From NCBI GenBank assembly GCA_018857735.1, contig JABMCL010001457.1, forward strand, positions 887,501 to 951,500: DNA of 64,000 nt, read 5' to 3'. The notes beneath the pieces were generated by a model. That model did not search any database, was not told where the DNA came from, and saw only the letters and a list, made by a program, of their open reading frames with translations. This DNA is from Alviniconcha marisindica. Taxonomy: Eukaryota; Mollusca; Gastropoda; Provannidae. Position numbers and translations under genes: made by a program. Shown piece by piece: positions 22,920-35,174 of the stretch; within the stretch, counting starts at the first letter, position 1; each line of letters begins with the position of its first letter.

Positions 22920-23211
22920 GGGGGGGCCCCAAAAAAAATTTTTTTGGGGGGGGAAAAAAAGGGGGGGGGCCCCCCAAAAGCCCTTTTTTTTTCCCCCCCC
23001 CCTTTGGGCCCCCAAAAAGGGGGAAAAAGGGGGCCCCCAAAGGCCCAAAAAACCAAAAAAAAGGGGGGGGAAAAACCCCCAAAAAACCCGGGGGGGCCCC
23101 CTTTTTTTCCCCGGGAAAAAATTTTGGGGGGAAGGGGAAAAAAGGGGGGGGGGGGCCCCCCCCGGGGGGGCCCGGGGGGGGGCCCCGGGGGGGGGGGGCC
23201 AAAGGGGGGGG

Positions 23212-23242
<31 letters not shown>

Positions 23243-23356
23243 CCCCCCGGGGGGGGGGGGGGGGGTTTTTTGGGGGGGGGGGGGGGGAGGGGGGGGCCCC
23301 CCAAAAAATTTTAAGGGGGGGGGGGGGGGGAAAAAAAAAAAATTTTTTTCCCCCCC

Positions 23357-23394
<38 letters not shown>

Positions 23395-23884
23395 GGGGGG
23401 GGGGGGAAAAGGGGGGGGAAACCCCCCCCAAAAAAAAAAAAAAAACCCCCCCCCTTTCCCCCCAAAAAAAAATTTTTTTTTCCCCCCCTGGTCCTTTTTT
23501 TCCGCCCTTTTAAAAAAGGGGGGAAAATTTTCCCAAAAAAAAATTTTAAAAAGGTTTTCCCAAAAACTGGGGAAATTTTTTTTCCCCTTTGGGGGTTTTT
23601 TTTCCCCAAATTTTTTTTAAAGGGTTTTTGGGGGGTTTTAAAAAAAGGGGGGTTTTTTTAAAAATTTTTTTGGGGTTTTTTTGGGTTTTCCCCGGGAAAA
23701 AAAATTTTTTTTTTTTTTTAAAAACCCAAAAAAAAAAAAAACCCCCCCAAATTTTTTTTCCCGGGTTTTTTTTTAAAAACCCCCCCAAAAACCCCGGTTT
23801 TTTTAAATTTTTAAAGGGGGGTTTTTTTTTTTTTTAAAAAAAAACCCCAAAAAAAAAAAAAAAATTTTTGGGGGGGGGAAAAAT
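22825..23884. other. Homopolymer-run block, probable assembly artefact
   Basis: For about 1,060 bases nearly every nucleotide occurs in a run of three or more, in all four bases. Ordinary sequence stops abruptly on both sides. The Gly/Lys/Pro/Phe open frames of up to 277 residues are meaningless by-products of the runs. Confidence 0.85.
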
Positions 23885-25606
23885 TGTCTGAAGTTGTTGT
23901 TCAGAGACGGAGTCCATCTTGCTCTTTAAGAAATCAGATCTTACAAACTGTGTGATTTTTCTTTTAAATCAAATTTCTTTTCTTTTTTCTTCTTTTTCTT
24001 TTTTAATATTGTTTGATTTTAGTCGTTTTTATTCCATTTTACACAGCAGTGATTGATGGTGATGTGTGTTTCGTCCTGACATAGGTGGTGTGACCGAGCG
24101 TTGAACACCAATCACTTACTTGCCTGAGTCAGACGTCCCTGCGGGGCCATTACATCCACCTTACAATAATATATATATATACATATATATGCTTACTCGC
24201 TCCCTTCCGTGCCCTCGGCACAACCACCTTCCTCGTCACAAGACGCCGATGACGTCACTGCAGTGTTCTCTTCCGCCATTGACACAAACAGCAGTGTCCA
24301 TCACAATGCTGGGGCAAATCGTCAAGTTACCGTAGATGTCAGAATAGGACTTACTTAGCACTCGATAAAAACTCGTTTTCATGTTTTCATCAGTTCTGGT
24401 GCTGTCTCTCTCTCTCGAGTGTCTGACAATGTAATCTCTGATTCGGGCACATTTTACTGTTCTTCGTGGTAAATAACGGCCCGTTGGTTACCAATGTGCA
24501 CACTTGTACCAGCTGAACGGACTGGTCGAAACCGTAACACCATCTGGCGTCATTTCAGCAGATCATTGCACACATATCCATTTAGGCTGCAACTTGCGCA
24601 TGCTGCTGGAATACGCATGGTCTTAAAAGGTTTCAGACCCGGGCCCACTCATATCTCGTAAAACACGGTCCTTTGTGGATTTATTTTACAGCTTCCGTGT
24701 AGAGGTCTCGTTACTCGGTCTTTTGTCGAAACGTCAAACTGTTTTGTTTTGTTTTTACTTCCACACGGTAAAAATAGCACTTCATCAAACGTCAGCATCA
24801 CAGTTTTTTTGTCGGCGGAGACAAATTATTGGCAAAGAGCCACCCAGCTAAAGAAATGCTAAGTACTGCAGTTAGAGTATTGCTCTACGAGTAACTAGCC
24901 ACGGTACCGTCGAAATCACAAGCAGGCTGCCACTATAAAAATATTAAAAAAACAACTAAAAAAGTCGGAAAAGTCCAACGTTCAGCACCATGCGATACAC
25001 AACAGATCACTCGACCAGAAAACAATCAGAGAAGATCTAGGTGGAGCGCCTTAGGTATTGACACATTTTGTCACTCTTCGCCACAAACAGTCCACTGACA
25101 GCGCACCAGTTGCTCTTCATGGCTATGAACGACCAACGACTCAGTCCTGACGCCGTTTTCCGGGCCTAACAGTGCTCTGTTGCACACTTCCACACAGACT
25201 GAAGCATTTTCCCGTTCACGGGCCAGTAGACCAGGTGTCACGTACAATGGTCTCACCGATTTTTTTCCTCTCTCTTCATGATTCATATGCCACAGCAGGG
25301 ACCCGCTCTATTCAGCAGCGGCAGGGCGTGCAACCCGAGTCCCGCATGCCTTGCAGCGTCAGCAGGCTGCAAAGCGCACAATCTCCCCTGAACATCAACA
25401 GATAGTGAAGTCGGATGCTCCCAACACGCTCTTCTACACATCTTTAATCTTTTCCAGTGCATTTAAAGGAGAACCGACGTGCAGACGCAAGTTGGCTCAA
25501 AAACGTACGAAATGTGCAAATATTTTTCAACGGCATGGTTCATTTGCTCGTTCTGTCAATATTCATATAAAAGTAGTTTTTCGGCTTCGACACCGAGTTC
25601 CTGCGG

Positions 25607-25790
25607 GCGCAGCCATGCTGGTTCGCTCTTTCCCACTGAAGAGTAGAAAAGGCTGGCTCGTAACGCATTTGATACTACTGCCACACATGCCGGCCTTGTT
25701 CATCACGTCGCTGATGTAGACTGCTGGGCCCAAAATGGCTGTACTCGCAGTCGTGTTTTCACAACTTTTTAACGGTGATTTCTGTCAAAT
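25607..25790 (+). repeat. Dispersed repeat family A, copy 1
   Basis: It shares a word series with 31950-32115: GAG.AG.AAAAGG.CTGGCTCGT, CACACAT.C.GGC.TTGTTCAT, ACTGCTGG..CAAAATGGC. No coding meaning is apparent. Confidence 0.6.
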
Positions 25791-25817
25791 AGGACGAGGA
25801 ATCGAGGTGAGGGTGGG

Positions 25818-25918
25818 GTGGGGGGGGGGGGGGGGGGGGGGGTTAAGACAAACTAAAAACCAAAACACAGTAGGTGGGGGTGCGGGGGTGGGGGGTTAAG
25901 ACAAACTAAAAACGAAAA
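25818..25918 (+). repeat. Poly-G run with a duplicated flank
   Basis: A G tract followed by two copies of GGTTAAGACAAACTAAAAAC and AAAACACAGT separated by G-rich sequence. Confidence 0.8.
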
Positions 25919-26342
25919 CACAGTTGTCTAGGAAAAAGTAAAGACTTTCGCGGTTTCGTTCAGGTCCCCAAGATGTGTTGTGAATATGCACACAGCATTT
26001 GATTTTTTTAAATGGCACAGAAAGATAATTCTAGAAGATGGAACCACATTTTCCAACGGCATGGCAGAAAAGGAGGGGATGAGACGACCGTCAACAATAC
26101 ACATAGACGTATTTGACACTCATTGCCCACGAGGTCAACCGTGTACGGCTCAATCAGGGCTCAATACAGTACATTAGTATCCCCCCCACCCCCTCATCGA
26201 CCAAATACAACCTCAAAAAGTAAACTAGTCCAACAAGTAAACAATGTCATAGTTTAAAAAGGAATTTTAAAAATCAATTAATAAAATCACACTTCCATCA
26301 AAATTCAATCATATTATACACGATCATCCTGGATTTTCTCAA

Positions 26343-26371
26343 AGACATGGTTGGGGGGGGGGGGGGGGGGG
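26343..26371 (+). repeat. Poly-G run
   Basis: A long G tract followed by GATTTTAAGGGGGGG. Confidence 0.9.
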
Positions 26372-26434
26372 GATTTTAAGGGGGGGTTCAAATCAAACGT
26401 GACGGTCTGATTTACTTTTCGCGACACACATCAC

Positions 26435-26630
26435 TATGTTTGAAGAGGATTAAAAAATTAAGTTGAATGAACCGAAAAGACAATAATTTAACTAGAAAGG
26501 TAGGATTCCTGGCAGCAGGCAAAACACGTGAATCTGTATTCTGACCAGCTCCAGTCTTTAAAGGGGGAACTGTTTTGTTCTGGATTCTCATATTTTCATT
26601 TCTGTATTTGTGGTATTCCACAAAAGGAGA
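26435..26630 (+). repeat. Dispersed repeat family B, copy 1
   Basis: It shares TTTGAAGAGGAT, GATTCCTGGCAGCAGGC and TTTCTGT.T..G.GGTAT.CCACA with 36455-36650. The copies are diverged and in the same orientation. Confidence 0.6.
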
Positions 26631-26689
26631 GGAGGGGAATGAAAGCGTGCCTACAAACGGAAAGAACTAGATCTAGCTGTTCAAGGAAG

Positions 26690-26693
<4 letters not shown>

Positions 26694-26762
<69 letters not shown>
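26694..26762. repeat. (AG)n microsatellite
   Basis: About 34 AG units. Confidence 0.95.
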
Positions 26763-26764
<2 letters not shown>

Positions 26765-27043
26765 AATTAGTTCTTGGATTTTAAGGTCCCGTTAACCGCT
26801 CTGGTCATGATGCGCTTTGAGGTTTGCCTGGGGGGGAGGGGGGGGGGGGGGGGGAGGGATAGACAGATCGAATTCGAATATGGTCTGGAGTAAGTTAGAT
26901 GGTATCTTTTCAAAACAGGGTTTGATATCGAGTTTTCTTAAATCCTTTGCAATGATTGCTTCGCAAAGGCGGCGATTTAATTTCCATTCCAATTTCTCCT
27001 TCACACGGTTCTGAATATGCCCGACTGTATTAATTATCTCTTC

Positions 27044-27044
<1 letters not shown>

Positions 27045-27124
<80 letters not shown>

Positions 27125-27230
27125 TGTGTGAATGTGTGTGCGTGCGTGCGTGCGTGCGAGCGAGCGAGTGTGCGTGCGTGCGTGCGTGCGTGCGTGCGTG
27201 AGAGCGTGTATGTGTGTGTGTGTGTGTGTG
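27045..27230. repeat. (GT)n and (GTGC)n tract
   Basis: About 36 GT units, then GCGT and GAGC repeats, then GT again. Open frames here are repeat translations. Confidence 0.95.
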
Positions 27231-27663
27231 TCTAATTTGTATGTGTTCGTGCGCGCGCGCACGTTGTGCACGCCTATACGCTCCCCTATTTATGCGTGTT
27301 TGCAGCATGTGCAGCGTGGGCACCCAAGCCGTATTGTCTTTGGAGTGCCTTTACGCCAATATATTAATATTACTGCATGGTGTGAAGCGAACTGTTCCTC
27401 ACCACAACAACTATTGATCTGCAAGCGAACAAGAACCCACGAACCCTCAGGACACTTCGGGTGCCCCCTACAATTCGTGTGCATTACTGCAATAGCAAAA
27501 GCTAGGCAGAAAAGACAAAAACGAGGACGACATTTAGCATTCTCCTGCAACCCAGAGAATCGATCTGTTAGCCCTTACCATCCTTGCTGGGGATTGAACT
27601 TAAAGCTTTTCCGTCTTCCCCGAGTGTGCCAGTGTCGCACACATCGGTTTGCCTCTGGCCTAG

Positions 27664-27683
27664 GTGACATCTCTCTCTCTCTC

Positions 27684-27728
<45 letters not shown>

Positions 27729-28098
27729 CATCAGCAGCTTAGAAAAGACTAGTTGTCAGGTTTGAAATGAGCCTAAGCTGCAATTCTTGTAAAATAAGAA
27801 GACACCCTCTCTCTCTCTCTCTCTCATCAGCAGCTTAGAAAGGACTAGTTGTCAGACAGGTTTGAACTGAGCCTAAGCTACAATTCTTGTAAAATAAGAA
27901 GACACCCTCTCTCTCTCTCTCTCATCAGCAGCTTAGAAAGGACTAGTTGTCAGACAGGTTTGACTGACCTAAGCTACAATTCTTGTAAAATAAGAAGACA
28001 CCCTCTCTCTCTCTCTCATCAGCAGCTTAGAGGGACTAGTTATTAGACAGATTTGAACTGAGCCCAAGCTACGATTCTTGTAAAATAAGAAGACACCC
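27664..28098 (+). repeat. Four-copy compound minisatellite with an internal (CT)n
   Basis: Each copy of about 95-120 bp holds a (CT)n run, then CATCAGCAGCTTAGA, GGACTAGTTGTCAGACAGG, TTTGAACTGAGCC, AAGCTACAATTCTTGTAAAA and TAAGAAGACACCC. The CT tract shortens from copy to copy. Confidence 0.9.
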
Positions 28099-28279
28099 AC
28101 TCACTCACTCTCACTCCCCCCCCCCCCCCCCCACCCCCCACACACACCCCAACTGACAAGCCAGAGATGACACACACACAGAGAAAAATAGAGACAGAGA
28201 TGCACATAACCCAGGAAGTGCACCCATAGCAAACAACTGTAGTCTGTGTAACCCCTGGAAATAAACTGTTCCTCAATCA

Positions 28280-28865
28280 ATCCCCCCTCACACACACACA
28301 GCGAGACACAGACAAAGAAACGACCTACCCGCCCCGCAAGACAGAGCTCTCTCCGCCTACGCAGGCAGCAAACTCAGTTGCTGACGATCAGCTAAGTCCC
28401 ACAATCTATGGCAGGTCCGCAAACAAAGCCACCATTTTACCATTTTTGCTATTTCGGGCGAACTGCCAGGCGAATTCTCTTGCTTGTCTTTCCATAGCAG
28501 CATTCGGCAGCAGTGTCTAAGGTAATGAGGCAACACCATCGTATTGGTGCCAAGCTTAATACGATCTGATGTGTGTATACGATCTGATTAGCAGATCTGA
28601 TGTGTGTATACGATCTGATTAGCACGATCTGATGTGTGTGTGTGCGTGCGTTAGTGCGTGCGTGCGTGTGTCTGCGTGCGTGCGTGCGTGCGTAAATGAA
28701 GACTGAGTGATTCAAGTGACTCCCAAATGCGCTGATCGGATTTTTTTTCTTTCTCAACGCAGAATATAAAAGCAACACCACGTGTGGTTAATTAAGGTTG
28801 TATACGTTATTTAGAAAGGTTGGCCTACACATTTCAATTTCAAGGAACGGATCATTTTTCTTTTT
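28280..28865 (+). repeat. Segmental duplication, copy 1
   Basis: Near-parallel with 29105-29660. Shared words in order are CGACCTACCCGCCCCG, GATCAGCTAAGTCCCACAAT, GGTCCGCAAACAAAGCCACC, TTTTTGCTATTTCGGG, AAGGTAATGAGGCA, CAACGCAGA and AAAGCAACACCACGT. It carries a TGCG-type tract where copy 2 carries a long GT run. Confidence 0.88.
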
Positions 28866-28997
28866 ACCACCAGCCCACACACTGGTGCCTCTCTCTCTCT
28901 CTCTCTCTAAATCACTGTTCCAATGTCATAAACCAATGATCCATATACCTATCAATGCACAATAACGCATGTACAGAAAGGCAGACAGAGAGGGGGA

Positions 28998-29000
<3 letters not shown>

Positions 29001-29059
<59 letters not shown>
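29001..29059. repeat. (CA)n microsatellite
   Basis: About 29 CA units at the start of the second duplication copy. Confidence 0.95.
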
Positions 29060-29064
<5 letters not shown>

Positions 29065-29104
29065 CACCACCACCCCTACACCCACACACATCTCCACACA
29101 CATA

Positions 29105-29349
29105 CATTGAGACACAGACAAACAAAACGACCTACCCGCCCCGAGAGACACAGCTACACAGGCAGCAAACTTGCTGATGATCAGCTAAGTCCCACAATCC
29201 ATGGCGGGTCCGCAAACAAAGCCACCATTTTTGCTATTTCGGGGGAACTGCCAGGAGAATTCTCTTGTTTGTCTATTGATAGCAGTGTTCGGCGGCAGTG
29301 TCCAAGGTAATGAGGCATCACCATCGCATTAGTGTCAAACTTAATACCT

Positions 29350-29430
<81 letters not shown>

Positions 29431-29660
29431 GGGTAAATGAAGACCACGTGTCTATATGTGGCCTATGCACGTGTGTATTTCAAGTGACCCCCATAAGCGC
29501 TAATCACTTTTTTGTTTGTCTTTTGTCTCAACGCAGAGCAAGTCAAGAACATGAAAGCAACACCACGTATGGTTAATTTAGGGTTGTATACGTGTTTGTT
29601 TTTTTTTAGAAAGGTTGGCCGACACATTTCGATTTCAAGGAATGGATCACTTTTTTCCCC
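29105..29660 (+). repeat. Segmental duplication, copy 2
   Basis: Second copy of the segment at 28280-28865, interrupted by a (GT)n run at 29350-29427. Confidence 0.88.
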
Positions 29661-29707
29661 TCTGACCCCCCCCCCCCCAACCCCTCCCTCCTTGGAAGAA
29701 AAAAAGC

Positions 29708-30240
29708 TCACATAGCTTTGGGACTACGGCCCAGCCATGGGGAAAAGAGCTCCACAGCTTTGGGACTACGGCCCAGCCATGGAGAAAAGAGGCCCACAGC
29801 TTTGGGACTACGGCCCAGCCATGGAGAAAAGAGCCCCACAGCTTTGGGACTACGGCCCAGCCTGGGAACGTTGGGGGGGGGGGGGGGGGGCACAGTTTTG
29901 GAGAAACGGACCAACAGCTTTGAGAAAACGGCTCCCAGAAAACGACCCTCCAGCTTTCGGGACTATGGTCTCTCAGCTTGGGGAAAGAAACAAAAACAAA
30001 ACAAAAAGAGACCTTAGGGAGTTTTGGGAAAACCGCCTCACAGCTTTGAGAAAACCGCCCCACAGCTTCGGGCAAAATGGCCCAGCAACTTTCGGAAAAA
30101 GGCCCATAGGTTTTTGGGACGCCCCTCTTTGGCAATACGGACCCACAGTTTTGGGACGCCCCTCTGACAAAACGGACCTGCAGCTTTGGAGAAACGAAAA
30201 ACAGCAACAACAACAGGCCCCCCTGTTTTGAGATAACGGC
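29708..30240 (+). repeat. 42-bp minisatellite and its degenerate continuation
   Basis: Four nearly identical 42-bp units (CAGCTTTGGGACTACGGCCC plus AGCCATGGAGAAAAGAGCCC) are followed, after a poly-G run at 29873-29890, by about ten diverged units sharing CAGCTTTG.GA.AA(A)CGGCCC. The unit length is a multiple of three, so frames stay open on both strands (164 and 188 residues). I treat these as repeat artefacts. Confidence 0.85.
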
Positions 30241-30899
30241 CGAAAATGTTCACAAAATGTTACAATACACTATCAGAACAAATCACTTGTTCATTTTGCA
30301 TTAGTATTGATTGCATACTCAGTTTTGCCTCGTTCGACGTTTTCCTTTAATCTTCGTGTATTTTCCGTAGCCTGTCTTTTCTCTCCATCTTTTCCCCCTA
30401 AGCGCAAACATATTAGATTTCTTTGCCGTACTCCCTTGGGTCTCCCAGGAACGTTTTTATTTTTCCTCTGTGTGTCATGTTATGTTGACTCTTCATAAGC
30501 GTAGTTTTATGTGCATATAACCATATTTTCTATACTCGTATGTCCGCAGTTAAAGTCATAATCGTCTTTGCATGCAAGTCGTGTGATTTTAATAATGCTA
30601 TAGTACCTGGCAGTTTTACTGTAAAGTACCGTGTGAATATATGTAGTGGCACGGCAATGGCGCCATAAAAATCTGGATTTATTGATATTACCATATTAAT
30701 CGCCCCGCCCCCCCTTTCCGTGCTTCTTCCGTCCGTCAACTGTTCACACAATGGCCTAACGAAGTCGGGTACACATTGATTTTTGTCGGGCAGAACGCTG
30801 ACATTTAACCACAGACTGAGACGCCCAGGCCCCAGCACACAACTAAAGGACACGCGGACAGACAAGACTGACAATTAACACACAAAATAAATCTGTGTT

Positions 30900-30955
30900 T
30901 GTGTGCGTGCGTGCGTGCGTGCGTGCGTGCGTGTGTGTGTGTGTGTGTGAGTGTC
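30900..30955. repeat. (TGCG)n and (TG)n tract
   Basis: Tandem GTGC units passing into GT. Confidence 0.9.
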
Positions 30956-31439
30956 TGTAGTCTGTGACGGAGGCCAGGGGGCAGAAGAAAGAAAAAGAAA
31001 AAAGAAAAAAAGACAAGAAAAAAAGACAGGGACGAGGAGGAGTGTGGGAAGAAAAGTGTAATCGGGCAAAGCAGGCAAAACCCCGAGCAGCTCGTCTTCA
31101 CGGCATACTGAACGCCCGCAGGCAATCTCTCAGCTAAGTCCTGTAGGCCGAGAGAAAGGAGCAAAGGTGGCCCCCGATCCTTGCCGTCAACAGCCTAGCC
31201 CTGACTTCCATCATATCACACATGTAAGCCTAGTGAAGCAGCCACACCAACCACTGCCGCCAGCCCACGCCCACCGCCCCGACCCTCGGTGGCCACGTCC
31301 AAGTCTGTTGAACGGGATACGAACAGAAGACGCAAGCTGGCCTCACTCCTTAAAGAAAATGTTCAAACATTTCCTTTTACAACCTGTGCGTATCAATTTA
31401 TACAATCAATATTTCTATATAAACGAAACAATTCAAGCA

Positions 31440-31442
<3 letters not shown>

Positions 31443-31511
<69 letters not shown>
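31443..31511. repeat. (CT)n microsatellite
   Basis: About 34 CT units. Confidence 0.95.
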
Positions 31512-31515
<4 letters not shown>

Positions 31516-31839
31516 CCCCTCTCTCTCTGGCATATCCTTCGATGGAGCGTCCCTCGGAACTCCCTGTCTCAAAACATAAAATCCCGTATATCTCTTCCTT
31601 GTTTCAAACGTAATCTGCATAAATATATGTCTGAAAATAGCCTCTCGTCAAATTTGGACGGATTTGTTTGAATCACATGTTTGTCTAACAATCTGATTGT
31701 TGTATACATGTATGTCCACGAAAGAAATGTACTTCTGATTTTTCTGCACATTTGTAGGAACTCTGTGAAACTGCATTAATCAATTGCTTATTCGTACTTA
31801 TAATATCTGTTTGTGGCATAGTCGTGCTTACTTGTGTTT

Positions 31840-31918
31840 GTAGTATAGCAAGGACTGGCCAAATGGACCTAACGCTACTATCCTCCTTGAGTATTAAAGT
31901 TTTCGAGTTCGAGTTCTT
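31840..31918 (+). mobile_element. Probable retroposon 3' tail
   Basis: The segment ends GAGTATTAAAGTTTTCGAGTT with a repeated TTCGAG. This looks like the short tandem tail of an L2- or CR1-mobilised SINE. The upstream boundary is unclear. Confidence 0.35.
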
Positions 31919-31949
31919 TCTTTCTCTCTGTCTCTCTCTGAATTTGGGC

Positions 31950-32115
31950 TCCTCTTTACCAGTGAGGAGCAGAAAAGGGCTGGCTCGTGACGTTTTGATG
32001 CTTTTGTCACACATTCTGGCTTTGTTCATGGCGTCACTGATACAGACTGCTGGACACAAAATGGCGAATAAACGGGTTTTCGCCACTTTCAAACGCCGAT
32101 TTTTAACAATCAAGA
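31950..32115 (+). repeat. Dispersed repeat family A, copy 2
   Basis: Diverged copy of the segment at 25607-25790, in the same orientation. Confidence 0.6.
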
Positions 32116-32130
32116 CCAGAATCGGCGAAG

Positions 32131-32133
<3 letters not shown>

Positions 32134-32186
<53 letters not shown>
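32134..32186. repeat. (GT)n microsatellite
   Basis: About 26 GT units. Confidence 0.95.
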
Positions 32187-32188
<2 letters not shown>

Positions 32189-33229
32189 ATCTATTGCTAC
32201 TGATTAGGCCCGAGATAATTAATTCTTCACACCGGTTCCCCGTTGAGACTTCGACAGCAAGGAAAATCGGACTGGAAACTGGGAATAAGATAGGTTATGC
32301 CACGAACATGAAGATAAGCATGGTGCTGTTTTCGCTGTGAGGGCTTGTCTGTGCGTTTTGGTTACCGATGCACACGAGAAGTTTGTGTCGAGTACCCGAG
32401 CACCCGTCTGCTTTCTGTTAAAGTCAGCCACGGATCTGTCTTATATGAAGGAAGGAAGGAAGGAAGGAAGTTTCTAGCTATTCTATACCTGACCCAACAC
32501 AGATTGGGCCAATAGACGGCCCAAAAGAACCTGTACCATAGTTAAGGTCTCGTGCGAAATAAGGCTCTCTTTGTGTGTGTGTCTACAGTCCATCAGGTTA
32601 GATTTCCAAGTTACAACCGCTGTTTTCAGCGTCCTGTGTCGTCAGGCTCTGTGTTTATATTCTCCACGGGAACTTCTGCTGCAGATTATGTCAAGTCCGC
32701 ATCTCCAGCACCACAGGCTAGAACTTCCGGTATCCTGTGCAGGCACTGGATTATCATATATATCTCGCCACACACATTTTGGCCACAGTGCATCGGGCCT
32801 GCATACCGTCCTATGTTAGTAAGTGTGCTGAGCTGACAGACTCCTTTTAACAGTTTCCGACGTGCAGTTCTAGCTTTACTATAGTCAGTATGCTTCTGTT
32901 CGCTCCCTGCCAGGAAAACAAGCGAGAAAAGAAACGAACACGAAAACAGAGAAGCGGGTCACCGCTTTTGAACGGCAATAATTAATAGAACGCTTTGCAC
33001 ACGTCGGGTTTACTCTTCCGTAACGGCACGTCAAAAAGACCTAGATGTCGGTCTGAACTGTCGTGGGTTCAACAACAACACGTACGTACGCACGCACTCA
33101 CTTACACCAGCATTTGAACACAGAAAAGCTGTACGTAAAGTAAGAATAAATGTGCATAATGTACCATGACTGAGAAAGGTAGATACCTAAATATCCTTCT
33201 CAGTATAGCTGTTTTAACTGTTTGTAATT

Positions 33230-33511
33230 TATCAAGGACAGGTTATCCGACAGGCATTCATGACTAAACCTTTAGCCCACACCTTGTGTGAGCCGGTCAT
33301 TCGAGAACAACGATTATGTACTGCCTGCAATGAAACTGAAGATGAAATCCATTTCCTCGATAAATGCATACAGTATAAAGAGACAAGATCACAACTACTA
33401 AACGACACAGAAAGTATTCTACAAAACGACAAGAGAATCAAGTCAGAATACTATGCACAATTTACTATGAAAAATAGCCCTTTATTCTTTCCGAATAAAA
33501 TAAACACATAA
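33230..33511 (+). pseudogene. C-terminal remnant of a non-LTR retrotransposon ORF2
   Basis: One frame, 83 codons to a stop, contains REQRLCTACNETEDEIHFLD followed by KCIQYKETRSQLL. The pattern RLC..C...EDE.HFL..C..Y...R..L is the cysteine/histidine tail that ends many invertebrate LINE ORF2 proteins. Nothing of the reverse transcriptase or endonuclease domain is recognisable upstream, so this is a 5'-truncated copy. The frame is open, which suggests it is not very old. Confidence 0.7.
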
Positions 33512-33656
33512 TTATTGCCAAAGTGTGTTTTTATATATGTAAATATTCCAATGTTTGAAGGTCTGCCGGGTGTCATATAATTGCGATGTTTGTGTCTGAT
33601 AACCACGTGGGTTTTACGGCAGATTCATTTCCTCTTCTTACACACACACACACACA

Positions 33657-33657
<1 letters not shown>

Positions 33658-33720
<63 letters not shown>
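33658..33720. repeat. (CT)n microsatellite
   Basis: About 30 CT units after a short CA run. Confidence 0.95.
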
Positions 33721-33724
<4 letters not shown>

Positions 33725-35140
33725 GGTCCAAAGCGGGTTTGGTCTAACGTTAGGTGTCTCCACACTGCGTTAGTTCCCACATACCCTGGGTTGATTGACT
33801 TTTTCTCATCGATGGTTCGTTCACAGGTAGTGTCCATCTTGATGGGGAAAAAAGTCTTGAACGCGCCCCAAAGACACATTTCTGTATTATGCTCCAATGG
33901 GGGTTACGTGTGCGCGTCAAGGACAAACTTCGCCAGGTAAAAAAGAAGTGAAAACAAAATCTCCAAAGAAATCTCATCCAATTCTTCACAACGTGCTTCG
34001 CCTTGTAATGAGTTCTTTCAGTTTCAAAGTCGCTTGATGCACCCCACCTTCAAACCCTGTATCAAATAGATGCAGCCACCCAAAATCAAAAGACAAAGAG
34101 GCTTTCTACAGTATCTGTAGCAGCTGAGTTCCTGACAGTTACCGTTGGTGACTCGGGTCTTTGTTGTTGTGTTTGGGTGACGTCTTTCGAGCGCTAATTA
34201 ACTCCCTTGTGTGTTGATTCTGATGGGTTGCACTAGGCCTAAGTTGTGAACACAGCTGCTGATCCCATTAATTTTGCCAAGTGCATCACTTTGGATGCTG
34301 CAGGTCCACTCCAGACACACGGCGTGCTGCACGAGTCCCACCGAACCATCAGAACTGACCACAGGGTAGGTGTGCAATAAATCACTTCTCTCCTCGCTTA
34401 TTTCACCAAGACTTGAAGATATCACGTGATTAATGAATCAGGCTTATTAAATCCACCACCGCCAAACTGCCTCACATTAACGAACTTCAAAAACAGAGGG
34501 TAAGGTGGCAGAGCACGTAGCCTGTCTCATAGCCAATGCGCTCCATGGGGCAGTTTATCTCTTCGATGAACGATGACACTCACTATTAATTTCTATGAAC
34601 CACAATTCCAGCCCCGCTGTGATGTCCACGAGGTAACTTTTGCATCACACTGGACCACTTCCTGGCCAACTACACCTTAAACGAGGCATTCTCTCCGACT
34701 ACAGCAAATACAGTAAACAGTGCCCCTATCAAAACAGACGGCGTTTTGCATGGTACTCTTTGCCAGCCACGGAACACACGTTTGGATGCCACTTCGTGCA
34801 AGCCACAGAATACAGTCCCGGGCCGGTTCCCACAATAATATATATAAACATAAGCGACATAAAGTGGAACTCGTTAGGATAGCCCAGCACGTCCAAAAGC
34901 ACGTGACGGGCCCTCCAGCTTCATTGCACCGCAATAACAAAACAAACAAAACAAAAACACTGGCGAAACCATGTGACTTCTCTCTCTCTCTCCAGCAGAG
35001 CTGTGTAGAATAGGTTATTAGCGGTACGCACGGTGAACCTTCCTCTAGTCCTATATTCAAGGGGTCATGTGACCTTGTTAGTGTGGAGGGTGGATGAAAT
35101 TCTGTCACAACCCGGCATCCACGCTTACCGAAACGTGCAT

Positions 35141-35141
<1 letters not shown>

Positions 35142-35174
<33 letters not shown>
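35142..35174 (+). repeat. Poly-C run (33 C)
   Basis: An uninterrupted C tract. Confidence 0.95.

Noticed and set aside
22648..23837. Long open frames (up to 277 residues) rich in Gly, Pro, Lys, Phe
   Set aside because: They arise from homopolymer runs in every frame on both strands. There are no domains, no splice sites and no codon bias.
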